A DNA stretch of 64,000 nt from Halocatena halophila. GTDB lineage: Archaea; Halobacteriota; Halobacteria; Halobacteriales; Haloarculaceae. The notes below the pieces were generated by a model. It made no database searches and was not told where the DNA came from. It was given only the letters and a program-made list of their open reading frames with translations. Made by a program: the position numbers and the translations under genes. The stretch spans positions 1,364,001 to 1,428,000 of the forward strand of contig CP071306.1 in the NCBI GenBank assembly GCA_027563145.1, given 5' to 3'. Shown here in pieces: positions 27,642 through 37,386 of this stretch. Numbering within the stretch: the first letter of the stretch is position 1; each line of letters opens with the position of its first letter.

Positions 27642-30577
27642 TGTCAATTCAAACGCCAAAAGACATCAGCTCGATCGATTTCGGGCTGATGGATCCCGAG
27701 ACGTATCGTGACATGTCGATCACGAAAGTGATCACGGCAGACACCTACGATGACGATGGGTTCCCCATCGACATGGGGTTGATGGACCCTCGGTTGGGTG
27801 TGATCGATCCGGGACTCGAGTGTCCAACGTGTGGACAGCGGTCTGGTTCCTGTCCGGGACACTTCGGGCACATCGAACTCGCCGCGCCGGTGATTCACGT
27901 TGGGTTCTCAAAGCGTGTTCGCCGGTTGCTGCGTGGCACCTGTCGGAACTGCTCGAAGCTGCTGTTGACGTCCGAAGAGCGCGGTGAGTTTCTCGACCGA
28001 CTAGAGCGGACGATCGAACTCGGCGACGATCAGTCGGACGTGATGAAAGCGGCAATCCGCCAGGCTAGAAAGAAAGATCAGTGTCCACACTGCGGGGAAA
28101 AGCAGTTCGACATCAAACACGAGAAGCCAACGACCTACTACGAGGTCCAGGACGTGTTGACGAACGAGTTTCCGGAACTGATCGCGGCGGCAATGCAGGG
28201 CGATGCGGTTCGCGATGAGGATCCAGACGACGTTGATCGCGATCCGATGTCGCCAGACGAACTGGCAAATGAGACCGGCATCGAGCTATCGCGCATCAAC
28301 GAAATCTTATCGGGGACGTTCCGCCCGCGCCCGGAAGATCGCAAGGCAATTGAGAAGGCACTGTCGGTCGATCTGACCGAGGAGGACATGAACAAGCTGA
28401 TGGCCTCAGACATTCGCGACTGGTTTGAGTCCATTCCCGACGAAGACCTCGAAGTGCTGGGAATCGATTCGGACCACTCGCGACCGGAGTGGATGATTCT
28501 GACGGTGTTGCCGGTGCCACCAGTGACGGCTCGACCGTCGATCACGCTGGACAACGGCCAGCGTTCCGAGGACGATCTGACGCACAAGCTGGTGGATATC
28601 ATCCGGATTAACCAGCGATTCATGGAAAACCGTGAGGCTGGTGCACCCCAGCTCATCATTGAGGACCTCTGGGAGCTGCTCCAGTATCACGTAACGACGT
28701 TCATGGACAACGAAATCTCCGGGACGCCACCGGCTCGCCATCGCTCCGGTCGGCCACTGAAGACGCTCTCTCAGCGGCTGAAGGGCAAGGAGGGTCGCTT
28801 CCGTGGCTCTCTCTCTGGCAAGCGGGTGAACTTCTCCGCCCGGACGGTTATCTCGCCAGATCCGACGCTCTCGCTGAACGAGGTGGGTGTTCCCGACCGC
28901 GTGGCAGAAGAGATGACCCAGACGATGACGGTCACCGAACGCAACCGCGAGCAGGCCCAACAGTACGTCTCCAACGGGCCGAACACACATCCTGGTGCGA
29001 ACTACGTCAAGCGACCCGACGGTCGGCGACTGAAGGTAACCGAGAAAAACTGCGAAGAGCTCGCAGAAAAGGTAGAAGTCGGCTGGGAGGTCAACCGGCA
29101 TCTCGTTGATGGTGATATCATCATCTTCAACCGACAGCCATCGCTCCACCGAATGTCGATTATGGCCCACGAGGTCGTGGTGATGCCATATAAGACGTTC
29201 CGGCTGAACACGACGGTCTGTCCGCCGTACAACGCCGACTTTGACGGCGACGAGATGAACATGCACGCCCTCCAGAACGAGGAGGCTCGTGCGGAGGCCC
29301 GCGTGTTGATGCGGGTACAAGAGCAGATTCTCAGCCCCCGCTTCGGTGAGAACATCATCGGCGCGATTCAGGACCATATCTCGGGGACGTATCTGTTGAC
29401 CCACGAGAACCCCGAGTTCAACGAGACGCAGGCGCTAGATCTCCTCCGCGCCACGCGCGTTGACGAACTTCCAGAGCCAGACCGTATCGACGGCGACATC
29501 GAGTACTGGACGGGGAGAACCCTGTTCTCGGAACTGTTGCCGGACGGACTGGATCTCGAGTTCACGAGTGCGACCGGCGACACCGTGCTGATCGAAGACG
29601 GCGAACTCATCGAGGGGACGATCGACGAGGACGGTGTCGGCGCGTTCGGTGGCACCGTCGTGGATACGATCTGCAAGCAGTACAGCACAACCCGTGCGCG
29701 GATGTTCATCAACGAGGTTGCTGCGCTGGCCATGCGTGCGATCATGCACTTTGGCTTCTCAATCGGGATTGACGACGAGTCGATTCCGGGCGAGGCACGC
29801 GCAGAGATCGACGAGACGATCGACAACGCCTACGATCGGGTCGAGGAGCTGATCGAGATCTACGAGAACGGCGATCTCGAGTCGCTCCCTGGACGGACCG
29901 TCTCGGAGACGCTCGAGATGAAGATCATGCAGGCGCTCGGAAAGGTGCGTGACACGGCCGGTGACATCGTCAGCGATTACTTCGGCGACGATAACCCGGC
30001 AGTTGTGATGGCCCAGTCTGGTGCGCGTGGGTCAATGTTGAACCTCACGCAGATGGCCGGCTGTGTCGGCCAGCAGGCAGTTCGTGGCGAGCGGATCAAT
30101 CGTGGCTATGAGGATCGAACCCTGAGTCACTACAAAGCCGACGATCTCGGCGCAGACGCCCACGGCTTCGTGGAGTCGTCCTATCGTAGCGGGCTGACGC
30201 CACGTGAGTTCTTCTTCCACGCAGTGAGTGGCCGCGAGGGGCTGGTCGATACCGCAGTCCGGACCTCGAAATCCGGGTATCTCCAGCGCCGACTCATCAA
30301 CGCGCTCAGCGAGCTCGAAACGCAGTACGATGGAACCGTGCGCAACACCAAAGACACCATTGTGCAGTTCGAGTTCGGTGAGGACGGCACGAGCCCGGTG
30401 AAGGTCTCTTCCGATGTGGACCACGCAGTGGACGTTGCAGAGATTGCCGACAGCGTTCTCGACGCCGAGTTCGAGGACGGCGGCGCAACGTTCTTAGAAC
30501 AGGTTCGAGACGAGACAGACACGCGAACGAATCTCTCCGAGCGAATGGACGCAATTACCGCACAGGGTGATGACTGA
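27641..30577 (+). CDS. rpoA1: RNA polymerase subunit A' (N-terminal part of the largest subunit)
   Basis: 978 residues. Zinc site 1: E-C-P-T-C-G near residue 65 with C-P-G-H-F-G-H-I; zinc site 2: C-R-N-C near 105 and C-P-H-C-G near 149. Catalytic motif [13 protein letters not shown] near 532 (three Asp for Mg2+). The bridge-helix region is D[15 protein letters not shown] near 870. Length is normal with no intein. It binds DNA/RNA and holds the active site. TAATG junction with rpoB', TGATG junction with rpoA''. Confidence 0.98.
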   Translation: MSIQTPKDISSIDFGLMDPETYRDMSITKVITADTYDDDGFPIDMGLMDPRLGVIDPGLECPTCGQRSGSCPGHFGHIELAAPVIHVGFSKRVRRLLRGTCRNCSKLLLTSEERGEFLDRLERTIELGDDQSDVMKAAIRQARKKDQCPHCGEKQFDIKHEKPTTYYEVQDVLTNEFPELIAAAMQGDAVRDEDPDDVDRDPMSPDELANETGIELSRINEILSGTFRPRPEDRKAIEKALSVDLTEEDMNKLMASDIRDWFESIPDEDLEVLGIDSDHSRPEWMILTVLPVPPVTARPSITLDNGQRSEDDLTHKLVDIIRINQRFMENREAGAPQLIIEDLWELLQYHVTTFMDNEISGTPPARHRSGRPLKTLSQRLKGKEGRFRGSLSGKRVNFSARTVISPDPTLSLNEVGVPDRVAEEMTQTMTVTERNREQAQQYVSNGPNTHPGANYVKRPDGRRLKVTEKNCEELAEKVEVGWEVNRHLVDGDIIIFNRQPSLHRMSIMAHEVVVMPYKTFRLNTTVCPPYNADFDGDEMNMHALQNEEARAEARVLMRVQEQILSPRFGENIIGAIQDHISGTYLLTHENPEFNETQALDLLRATRVDELPEPDRIDGDIEYWTGRTLFSELLPDGLDLEFTSATGDTVLIEDGELIEGTIDEDGVGAFGGTVVDTICKQYSTTRARMFINEVAALAMRAIMHFGFSIGIDDESIPGEARAEIDETIDNAYDRVEELIEIYENGDLESLPGRTVSETLEMKIMQALGKVRDTAGDIVSDYFGDDNPAVVMAQSGARGSMLNLTQMAGCVGQQAVRGERINRGYEDRTLSHYKADDLGADAHGFVESSYRSGLTPREFFFHAVSGREGLVDTAVRTSKSGYLQRRLINALSELETQYDGTVRNTKDTIVQFEFGEDGTSPVKVSSDVDHAVDVAEIADSVLDAEFEDGGATFLEQVRDETDTRTNLSERMDAITAQGDD

Positions 30578-31770
30578 TGGCAGTATCCGAAGATATCGAA
30601 CTCGTCGTCGAGGACACACAGCTCCCGCGACGTCTCAAGAACGAGGTGTACAGCGTACTCAACGAGAAAGGCATCTCTGATGTAGAAACCGCAGATCAGG
30701 TCGCACAACGTGTCGAACACGAGTACGTCGAATCTCGTGTTGATCCGCTCGATCCCGTGGGAACGGTGAGTGCACAGTCGATTGGTGAGCCTGGCACTCA
30801 GATGACAATGAACACCTTCCACTACGCGGGGGTTGCAGAGATCGACGTCACGCAGGGGTTGCCACGGCTGATCGAGCTGGTGGACGCCCGAAAGACGCCC
30901 GACACCCCGACGATGAAGGTGAATCTCGAGCCAGAGTTCGCGAACGACCGCGATCGAGCACACGAAGTCGTCTGGAAGATAGAGGCGACGCGCATCCTTG
31001 CGCTCGGTGACGTCTCAACCAACGTGGCCGACATGCTGGTCAGCATCGATCTGAACGAAGAAACGCTGCGCGAGCGCTGGCCAACGGTTGACAGCCTCGA
31101 TTTGATCGTTAACGACATCTCCGAGACGATCGAGAGCGAGCTGGGCGTCGAAACGTATCATCAGGGAACGACCGTAGAATTCGGCCCGGACGAGCCGAGC
31201 TACCGAGATCTCCTCCAGCTCGTCGAGGAGTTGCGTGACATCGTCTTTAAAGGAATCGGCGACATTTCTCGGGTCGTCATTCGCAAAGAAGAGATCGAAG
31301 GGCAGGACGAACAGGAGTTCGTACTTCACACCGAGGGTGCAGCGTTCGGAAAAGTTCTCGAGATTGAGGGCGTAGACGCTTCACGCACCACCACGAACAA
31401 TATCCACGAAGTCTATCGTGTGCTCGGTGTTGAGGCCGCCCGCGAGCGAATTATCGAAGAGACGATGGATACGCTAGCAGAGCAGGGACTCGACGATGTG
31501 AACATTCGTCACCTGATGCTCGTTGCCGACATCATGACCAACAACGGCGAGATCGAATCGATCGGTCGTCACGGCATCTCCGGCAACAAAGAGAGTGTTC
31601 TGGCCCGCGCAGCGTTCGAGGTGACGGTCAATCACCTGCTGGATGCGGCCGTTCACGGTGAATCCGACGAACTTGATGGCGTCACCGAGAACGTTATCAT
31701 TGGCAAGCCGATAAAACTCGGAACGGGCGACGTAACGCTTCGCATGGGCGCGAGTGCTCCATCGGAGTAA
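30577..31770 (+). CDS. rpoA2: RNA polymerase subunit A'' (C-terminal part of the largest subunit)
   Basis: 397 residues. Typical marks: [20 protein letters not shown] near residue 62 (trigger loop region), [14 protein letters not shown], and at the end G-K-P-I-K-L-G-T-G. No intein; length is normal. It completes the A subunit and shares a TGATG junction with rpoA'. After its stop, 20 bp with a T-rich run (GTCGTTTTT) lead directly to the end of an antisense gene, and the nusA gene usually found next is absent. So the rpo transcript probably ends here. Confidence 0.97.
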   Translation: MAVSEDIELVVEDTQLPRRLKNEVYSVLNEKGISDVETADQVAQRVEHEYVESRVDPLDPVGTVSAQSIGEPGTQMTMNTFHYAGVAEIDVTQGLPRLIELVDARKTPDTPTMKVNLEPEFANDRDRAHEVVWKIEATRILALGDVSTNVADMLVSIDLNEETLRERWPTVDSLDLIVNDISETIESELGVETYHQGTTVEFGPDEPSYRDLLQLVEELRDIVFKGIGDISRVVIRKEEIEGQDEQEFVLHTEGAAFGKVLEIEGVDASRTTTNNIHEVYRVLGVEAARERIIEETMDTLAEQGLDDVNIRHLMLVADIMTNNGEIESIGRHGISGNKESVLARAAFEVTVNHLLDAAVHGESDELDGVTENVIIGKPIKLGTGDVTLRMGASAPSE

Positions 31771-31790
31771 GCCTTCTACATGCGTCGTTT

Positions 31791-32042
31791 TTACTGAAGG
31801 TAGGCGGTGATGGAGGCCACGATCACGATGACCAGAATGATTAGTGCAAGCGAGTAGAGTAATCCAATAGCGAGGCTGATGAACGGCGTGTACGTTAGCA
31901 TCTCCGTTTCGATCGCGAGATAGGCAAGCAGGTTTCCGAGGAGATACAACGCGATGACAAAGAGCAGGGCTTTGCCGACCACGCCGGTGAGCAACTGTTT
32001 GATACCGCTCACTGCGCCGTCGTCATCCGACTGGTTCGACAT
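31791..32042 (-). CDS. Small two-helix membrane protein, antisense within the rpo-rps12 gap
   Basis: 83 residues. Starts M-S-N-Q-S-D-D-D-G-A-V-S-G (acidic tail), then two hydrophobic segments (about 25-45 and 50-80: A-L-L-F-V-I-A-L-Y-L-L-G, then I-S-L-A-I-G-L-L-Y-S-L-A-L-I-I-L-V-I-V-I-V). No known motif or family recognised. It occupies the position where nusA usually sits, but on the opposite strand, convergent with rpoA'' and divergent from rps12 (94 bp apart). Function unknown. Confidence 0.75.
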   Translation of the reverse strand: MSNQSDDDGAVSGIKQLLTGVVGKALLFVIALYLLGNLLAYLAIETEMLTYTPFISLAIGLLYSLALIILVIVIVASITAYLQ

Positions 32043-32136
32043 GGATCAGGCCTACGGTGGCCCGGACAAAGAGCGTACTCCTGGCGATTTGTGAAAAGGA
32101 ACGCTTACGTAGCTCGGTCGGGTATTCGGGCGTACT

Positions 32137-32565
32137 ATGGCGAACGGCAAGTACGCCGCGCGGAAGCTCAAGAAGGACCGCCAGAACCACCGGTGGTCCG
32201 ACTCGAAGTACGCGCGACGCGCACGCGGACTCGGTGAGAAATCCGACCCGCTCGAAGGCGCACCGCAGGGGCGAGGTATTGTACTGGAAAAGGTTGGCGT
32301 GGAAGCAAAACAGCCCAACTCGGCGATCCGGAAGTGTGTCCGGGTCCAGCTCATCAAAAACGGCAAACAGGTCACCGCGTTCTGTCCTGGTGACGGCGCG
32401 ATCTCGTTCATCGACGAACACGATGAAGTGACGATCGCCGGCATTGGCGGTGCGAAGGGTCGTGCGATGGGCGACCTTTCCGGCGTGAACTACAAGGTCG
32501 AGAAGGTCAACGGCGTCAGTATGATCGAACTCGTCCGTGGGAACGCTGAAAAACCGGTGCGATAA
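32137..32565 (+). CDS. rps12: Ribosomal protein S12
   Basis: 142 residues. Archaeal uS12 marks: [14 protein letters not shown] near the N-terminus, the decoding-centre loop [10 protein letters not shown] near residue 62, and C-P-G-D-G-A-I near 86. It sits at the A-site of the small subunit and monitors codon-anticodon pairing. Because the gene before it is antisense, S12 and S7 must have their own promoter; a TATA-like ACGCTTACGTA around 32100-32110 is a candidate. Confidence 0.97.
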   Translation: MANGKYAARKLKKDRQNHRWSDSKYARRARGLGEKSDPLEGAPQGRGIVLEKVGVEAKQPNSAIRKCVRVQLIKNGKQVTAFCPGDGAISFIDEHDEVTIAGIGGAKGRAMGDLSGVNYKVEKVNGVSMIELVRGNAEKPVR

Positions 32566-32568
32566 CGT

Positions 32569-33183
32569 ATGAGTGAGACGAACACCCCCGAACCAGACCA
32601 GCCCGCTGGCAGCGACGATCTCGATGTCGATGCAAAGCTGTTTACGAAGTGGGATGTCGACGAGATCGCATACGAGGATCCTTCGACAGAACGGTATATC
32701 ACCGTTACACCGGTCGCTCACACGATGGGGCGACACTCTTCGAAGCAGTTCAAAAAATCGGAGATCAGCATCGTCGAGCGACTGATCAATCGGCTCATGG
32801 CGACCGAAGAGAACACGGGCAAAAAGCAGCTGACCACGCGGGCCGTCCGCCGTGCGTTCGATATCGTCAACGAGCGCACCGACGAGAACCCGGTGCAGGT
32901 GCTCGTGACGGCCGTCGAGAACGCCGCGCCACGTGAGGAGACCGTTCGGCTCAAATACGGTGGCATTTCGGTGCCACAGGCCGTCGACGTTGCGCCACAG
33001 CGCCGTGTCGATCAGGCACTGAAGTTCATCGCGGAAGGGACACACTCCGGGTCGTTCAAGACTGCGACCGACGTTGAGGAGGCACTCGCCGATCAACTGA
33101 TCGGTGCTGCCAACTACAACGTCCAGACCTACGCGATCAACCAGAAAGAAGAAAAAGAGCGCGTCGCCGCTGCCGCGCGATAA
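32569..33183 (+). CDS. rps7: Ribosomal protein S7
   Basis: 204 residues, start 3 bp after the rps12 stop. An acidic N-terminal tail (about 35 residues) is typical of haloarchaea. Core marks of uS7: V-E-R-L-I-N-R-L-M near 65, [13 protein letters not shown] near 108, [18 protein letters not shown] near 133-150. It binds the 3' domain of 16S rRNA and contacts the E-site tRNA. Normally next to S12, as here. The gene after it lies on the opposite strand. Confidence 0.97.
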   Translation: MSETNTPEPDQPAGSDDLDVDAKLFTKWDVDEIAYEDPSTERYITVTPVAHTMGRHSSKQFKKSEISIVERLINRLMATEENTGKKQLTTRAVRRAFDIVNERTDENPVQVLVTAVENAAPREETVRLKYGGISVPQAVDVAPQRRVDQALKFIAEGTHSGSFKTATDVEEALADQLIGAANYNVQTYAINQKEEKERVAAAAR

Positions 33184-33195
33184 TCTCTCTTCACT

Positions 33196-33939
33196 CTATG
33201 TGGACGTACACTCCGCGTATCGCCGAGTGATGTCCATCAACGTCTGTTTGTATTCGCTTTTTTCAGGATCGATCGAGAGCGACCGGAACGCGTCTTTGAA
33301 CGCCGTGATATCAATATTCGGCGCGTCATTGGCGGCAGCGTGTGCCAGATCATAGAGGAGGTGATCAGCGCCAACCAGCGAATGGCGTTCACACAGTGCG
33401 AGTGCAAACGCCGCATTCACGGCCGTAATGTTCGGGTCCGCGGCGGTGGACCATCGCGTCCACATGCTCGGCACTGATCGTGCTCGGTTGCGAACGGCGC
33501 TTGCGAGCGCCGATTCGAGGAACGTGATGAGCTTATTCGCCGGCGAAATGGCGAGTGTGATGTCGTCGGCGTAGATGTCTTTCATGTGATTGGCGATCTG
33601 ATAGCAGTGGGTCAGCGTCTGGCGGTCGACTGACCGGCCCGCGAGCGCGAGATAGACCGCCTCGGTGGTCGATTGCGTGTGTGATGGATGGGCCTGTTCG
33701 TTGCGTTGCATGTGCGAAAACTCGTGGAGGGCGAGCTCGCGGGCCATCGCACTGGTCGCAGTCGTTGTGGCCATGTTCAACAGATGGTACTCATCACCGT
33801 GGGTTGTCCAGGTCCGTTCGTCAGGATCATCCCGAAGCCGAACCCGAACGTCTTTTTCGAGATCATACTCCGTTTCGAAGAGATCTCTGGCGCTCAAAAA
33901 CGGCTCTGAGGGACCATCGCCTAGCACACGGAGGTCCAT
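33196..33939 (-). CDS. DUF5781 family protein with HEXXH motif
   Basis: 247 residues from the ATG at 33939 (M-D-L-R-V-L-G-D-G); an in-frame ATG 30 bp upstream is the alternative. H-E-F-S-H near residue 72 matches the zinc-metalloprotease HEXXH helix, and S-T-T-E-A-V-Y-L-A about 20 residues later could provide the third ligand. The rest is helical (A-N-K-L-I-T-F-L-E-S-A-L, F-A-L-A-L-C-E-R). The family is haloarchaeal and, as I recall, commonly lies by rps7/EF-2; its role is not known. It faces rps7 tail to tail, 12 bp apart. Confidence 0.75.
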   Translation of the reverse strand: MDLRVLGDGPSEPFLSARDLFETEYDLEKDVRVRLRDDPDERTWTTHGDEYHLLNMATTTATSAMARELALHEFSHMQRNEQAHPSHTQSTTEAVYLALAGRSVDRQTLTHCYQIANHMKDIYADDITLAISPANKLITFLESALASAVRNRARSVPSMWTRWSTAADPNITAVNAAFALALCERHSLVGADHLLYDLAHAAANDAPNIDITAFKDAFRSLSIDPEKSEYKQTLMDITRRYAECTST

Positions 33940-34101
33940 GTGTGTAAGTATCACGCGCGCAACTGTCATGACTCTTGTGTCGATGGAAACACTGGTGAAA
34001 GAAAATCGGTCGGATGGGGTTGCGGACGATGTCGAGAGGAAGCCGCGATTGATTCGTTTTTTACGCGCATTCAGACGGAAATTCGACCAACCACACAGAG
34101 C

Positions 34102-34854
34102 TCAGACGAACGGCGTGAGAATCCCCAGTGGAACCGTCCAGGCCATCGCGTGTGCTATAATCGTGACGAGAAGATTCTCCGTTCGCTCGTATGCGTATCC
34201 CCAGATCACTCCAGGAACTGTCGTCGAGAGACCCCAGTACAACGCACTTTCGAGACCAACTCCAGACTGGATGATGCCAACGAGCAGATGCAACAGTCCG
34301 AACAGCAGCCCGCTGATGAGAACAATGCCGAGTCTGTCGAACGCCGGGCGAAGGAGTCCCTGAACGATTCCGCGGTAGAGCAACTCCTCGGCCGGAGCGG
34401 CGAACAGATATTTGACGACGAACGCGAGCGGCCAGAACGAAGGGTTTGAGGCCAGATCGATGGCACCAGTACTGCCCACAGACGGCGGTGAGAGCCCAAC
34501 CGCAGAAAGCATCGGAGTAACAAATTCCCCACTAGCCACCATTAACGGCGGTAACACGGCGATCCAGGCGATATCACCGAATGTGGGCCACCGAATCCGG
34601 CACAATTGATCAGGACGCGTATGGAAGTAGAGCAGTGCTCCCCCGAACAGGGCGAATCCGAACTGGATCTGGTGCTGGGCTGCAATTCGGAATGCGACCG
34701 TCTCCCTGATCCATGCAGGCAAAACAACACCAAGGAGTACAATTCCGAGTAGCCCTGCGATGAATCCGCCTGTGGCGACACAGAGTGCACCAGCTGTGCC
34801 ACGAGCGCGTGGTTGGGAAACAATTATACTGAGTTCGGGGACCATCCGACTCAC
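34102..34854 (-). CDS. CPBP family intramembrane metalloprotease
   Basis: 250 residues, strongly hydrophobic, about seven membrane helices. The glutamate pair E-E-L-L-Y-R-G near residue 155 and the later F-G-L-L-H and I-I-A-H-A-M-A-W units are the CPBP (CAAX protease and bacteriocin-processing, Abi) signature. In eukaryotes the family removes CaaX tails; in bacteria it is linked to bacteriocin immunity and peptide maturation. It lies upstream of and divergent from an ABC transporter operon (175 bp), which is suggestive of a peptide export function but no precursor peptide was found. Confidence 0.85.
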   Translation of the reverse strand: MSRMVPELSIIVSQPRARGTAGALCVATGGFIAGLLGIVLLGVVLPAWIRETVAFRIAAQHQIQFGFALFGGALLYFHTRPDQLCRIRWPTFGDIAWIAVLPPLMVASGEFVTPMLSAVGLSPPSVGSTGAIDLASNPSFWPLAFVVKYLFAAPAEELLYRGIVQGLLRPAFDRLGIVLISGLLFGLLHLLVGIIQSGVGLESALYWGLSTTVPGVIWGYAYERTENLLVTIIAHAMAWTVPLGILTPFV

Positions 34855-35029
34855 AGCAGCTTGCCCTCCGTGAGCACTACCGTGATTTTAAATTGCCACA
34901 TACCGGATGTGTCTGACGATAGAGTCGTATTAATTTCTGACGATCGTTCTGCTGATGAACGTCGTTTACTTTCAAGTCTGAAATCACCACAACTGATATG
35001 CATACAAACAGAACAGTTGGCCACATTCA

Positions 35030-35779
35030 ATGTGTCCTCCTGCTATCGAAACCGACGCCCTTCGGAAGACCTACGGGACCACGGTTGCACTCCAGTCGTT
35101 GGATCTCTCGATCGAATCCGGGTCGATCTACGGCTTTCTGGGGCCAAACGGTGCGGGGAAAACGACGACCATGCGGTTGTTGACGGGGCTTTCAGACCCT
35201 ACGAGTGGTACCGCCAGCCTCAGCGGGACGCCGGTAGATGATCGCCGTTCGATCGCCGATCTCGTCGGCTATCTCCCGGAGAGCCCACCGCTGTACGGTG
35301 AGTTCAGCGGGCGTGAGCAACTCGAATACGTCGTTGGATTGCGAACGCTCGACGCCGATCGAACCGCAGAGCGTATCGAAGAACTGCTTGCCCAATTCGA
35401 TCTGACCGAGGATGCCGATCGGCGGATCAGTGGCTACTCCACCGGGATGAAACAGAAGGTTGCATATATCCAGACGATTCTCCACGATCCACCGGTGTTG
35501 TTGCTCGACGAACCGACCGCTGGTCTCGATCCACGGGCAGCTCGCCAGCTCAAAGAATCAATCACCGAACGCAGCGAAGGCGGCACGACCGTGTTTTTAT
35601 CGACGCACATCCTGCCGGTCGTAGAGGAGCTTGCGGACACGGTGGGCGTGCTGTATGACGGCGAGCTCGTCGCCGAAGGGAGTCCGGATGCCGTAACCGA
35701 ACGGGCAGAGGCCGACGGCGACGCGACGCTTGAGGATGCGTTCCTGGCCGTGACGAGCGAGCCCTCGGCCAACCGATGA
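35030..35779 (+). CDS. ABC transporter ATP-binding protein
   Basis: 249 residues. Walker A F-L-G-P-N-G-A-G-K-T-T-T near residue 38, the signature Y-S-T-G-M-K-Q-K near 130, Walker B V-L-L-L-D-E-P-T-A-G-L-D near 150, and the switch histidine in L-S-T-H-I. The type is that of ABC-2 exporters (drug, bacteriocin or lipid export). It powers the two large permeases encoded directly downstream; the stop overlaps the next ATG by 4 bp. The upstream gap is A+T-rich (34910-35000) and probably holds the promoter. Confidence 0.93.
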   Translation: MCPPAIETDALRKTYGTTVALQSLDLSIESGSIYGFLGPNGAGKTTTMRLLTGLSDPTSGTASLSGTPVDDRRSIADLVGYLPESPPLYGEFSGREQLEYVVGLRTLDADRTAERIEELLAQFDLTEDADRRISGYSTGMKQKVAYIQTILHDPPVLLLDEPTAGLDPRAARQLKESITERSEGGTTVFLSTHILPVVEELADTVGVLYDGELVAEGSPDAVTERAEADGDATLEDAFLAVTSEPSANR

Positions 35780-37386
35780 ACTGGCGAGAAGATCTACGGA
35801 CGGGATCGACCATCGCGAGGGCTGAGCTGCGCCGTTCGGTCCGGTCGATCAGCAGTGATCGCCGCCGGCTCGCAGAGGTCGCCGTCGTCGCCGTGAGCGT
35901 TTGCCTACCATTGCTGGTGTTGGTCCCGGTTCTCATTGGCGAAGGTTGGCGCGTGCGAGCGAGTACTGCACTCCCACCAGTGGCCGGTTGGGTCACGGTA
36001 GCCACGATTGGCCTCCTTATTCTCGCGGTCTATCGAACGGTGAGTGCCGTCGGGGCGATCGATCAGGATGCACTCGTGTTGACCACCGCTCATCCGCGTG
36101 CGGTGGTGATCGGCCTCACCGTTGCGGAGTGGGTCCGTCAGCTGTTCACCGTCGGAGTGATCGGGTGCGTGCTCCTCACCGCGTTCGGTGTTGGCGCTGG
36201 CGTTCCCTGGCTCGGACTGACTGCGTTTCTCGTTGGAACGCCACTGTTCTGGTGGACGATCGTCGCTGGCTACGTTGGTGGAATGGGACTGCTCGTGCTT
36301 GACGATCGACTCCAGTTCGATCGCCGGTTGCTCGCGGTGGGTGGTGTGCTCGTCTTTCTCGTCGTTACCATCGGTTCGCAGCTGTACGTCAGTCGTTTCA
36401 CCGGGGCCATTACAGCGCTGTCGCCAGAGGCGATCGCCATCCAACCGCTGTTTGCGTACGCGCAGCTCGCATTCGTCGGCACGCCGTTCGCAGATCCGAT
36501 TGGAAGTGGTCCGCTCATCGTTGGACTGTTCGTGATCATGAGCACGCCACTCGCACTCTCGATTTCTACCAGGCTAGCAACACGTCACTGGCTGGCTGAC
36601 GATCAACGAACCACGAACCGGTCACACGTCACGACTGGTGGGTTCTCGCCGCCCATCCCATTCAGCTGGTCGCCCGCAGGATTCGTCGCATGGGGAGCAC
36701 TCATTCGGGCGATTCGTGAACCGCGGAACCACGGCCACGTCTTCACGGCGTTCATTGCGATCGCGCCGTTCGCGGGAGTCTACACCAACGCTCCAGCAAG
36801 CGAGCACGGTCTGCTACTCGCGCTCGGTGGGGTGCTCCTGGCGACCGTGTTGTCTGGAGAACTGTTCGTGCTCAACCCGATCGGGGAGCTCACAGAGCAG
36901 CTCCCACTGGTGTTGCTCACCCGGCTCTCTCCACGGACGCTGCTTCGCGGGCGTGTCATCGGCGCTACGACGGCTGGAGTGGTCGTTCTCACCAGCGTGG
37001 GACTGCTTGCGCTTTCCATCGGCCTCAACCTTCGGTCGTTCGTTCTGGTGTGGCTCGTTGGCAGCGTCTTCTGTCTGGCGGCGGCGCTGTTTTCCACTGG
37101 ATTGGGGGCGGCGATACCTTCGAGTGACACCACCCAGCAGTGGGGAACTGAGACGGTCACCCCATCGATCGCAGCCCAGATCGTCTTCCTGTTCACCGTC
37201 TGGGACGGCGCGACGATCGGCGTTGTGGTGCTCTGGCTGATGCTCTCTGGCTGGCTGACGGTGACACCGGTCGTCGTGGGTGGGCTGGTGTGCTACAGCG
37301 TGGTGGTCGTCGGTCCCGCACTGGCTTCCTATCGATCGGCCGTTCGGCGATTCGAATCGATCACGCTTGCGGCGGTGATCGAATGA
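35776..37386 (+). CDS. ABC exporter permease, large multi-pass
   Basis: 536 residues with roughly twelve hydrophobic segments. The first 45 residues are cytoplasmic and basic (R-T-G-S-T-I-A-R-A-E-L-R-R), followed by V-A-V-V-A-V-S-V-C-L-P-L-L-V-L-V-P-V. No catalytic motif. It has the size of two fused ABC-2 half-permeases. The central hydrophilic loop (about residues 265-300) contains R-L-A-T-R-H-W-L-A-D-D, recalled by a similar stretch in the next gene, so the two permeases are paralogues. Coupled to neighbours by 4-bp overlaps on both sides. Confidence 0.8.
   Translation: MNWREDLRTGSTIARAELRRSVRSISSDRRRLAEVAVVAVSVCLPLLVLVPVLIGEGWRVRASTALPPVAGWVTVATIGLLILAVYRTVSAVGAIDQDALVLTTAHPRAVVIGLTVAEWVRQLFTVGVIGCVLLTAFGVGAGVPWLGLTAFLVGTPLFWWTIVAGYVGGMGLLVLDDRLQFDRRLLAVGGVLVFLVVTIGSQLYVSRFTGAITALSPEAIAIQPLFAYAQLAFVGTPFADPIGSGPLIVGLFVIMSTPLALSISTRLATRHWLADDQRTTNRSHVTTGGFSPPIPFSWSPAGFVAWGALIRAIREPRNHGHVFTAFIAIAPFAGVYTNAPASEHGLLLALGGVLLATVLSGELFVLNPIGELTEQLPLVLLTRLSPRTLLRGRVIGATTAGVVVLTSVGLLALSIGLNLRSFVLVWLVGSVFCLAAALFSTGLGAAIPSSDTTQQWGTETVTPSIAAQIVFLFTVWDGATIGVVVLWLMLSGWLTVTPVVVGGLVCYSVVVVGPALASYRSAVRRFESITLAAVIE

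Noticed and set aside
24010-31770. Inteins in rpoB'', rpoB', rpoA' or rpoA''
   Set aside because: All four proteins have normal length and unbroken conserved motifs; no Cys/Ser...His-Asn intein ends seen.
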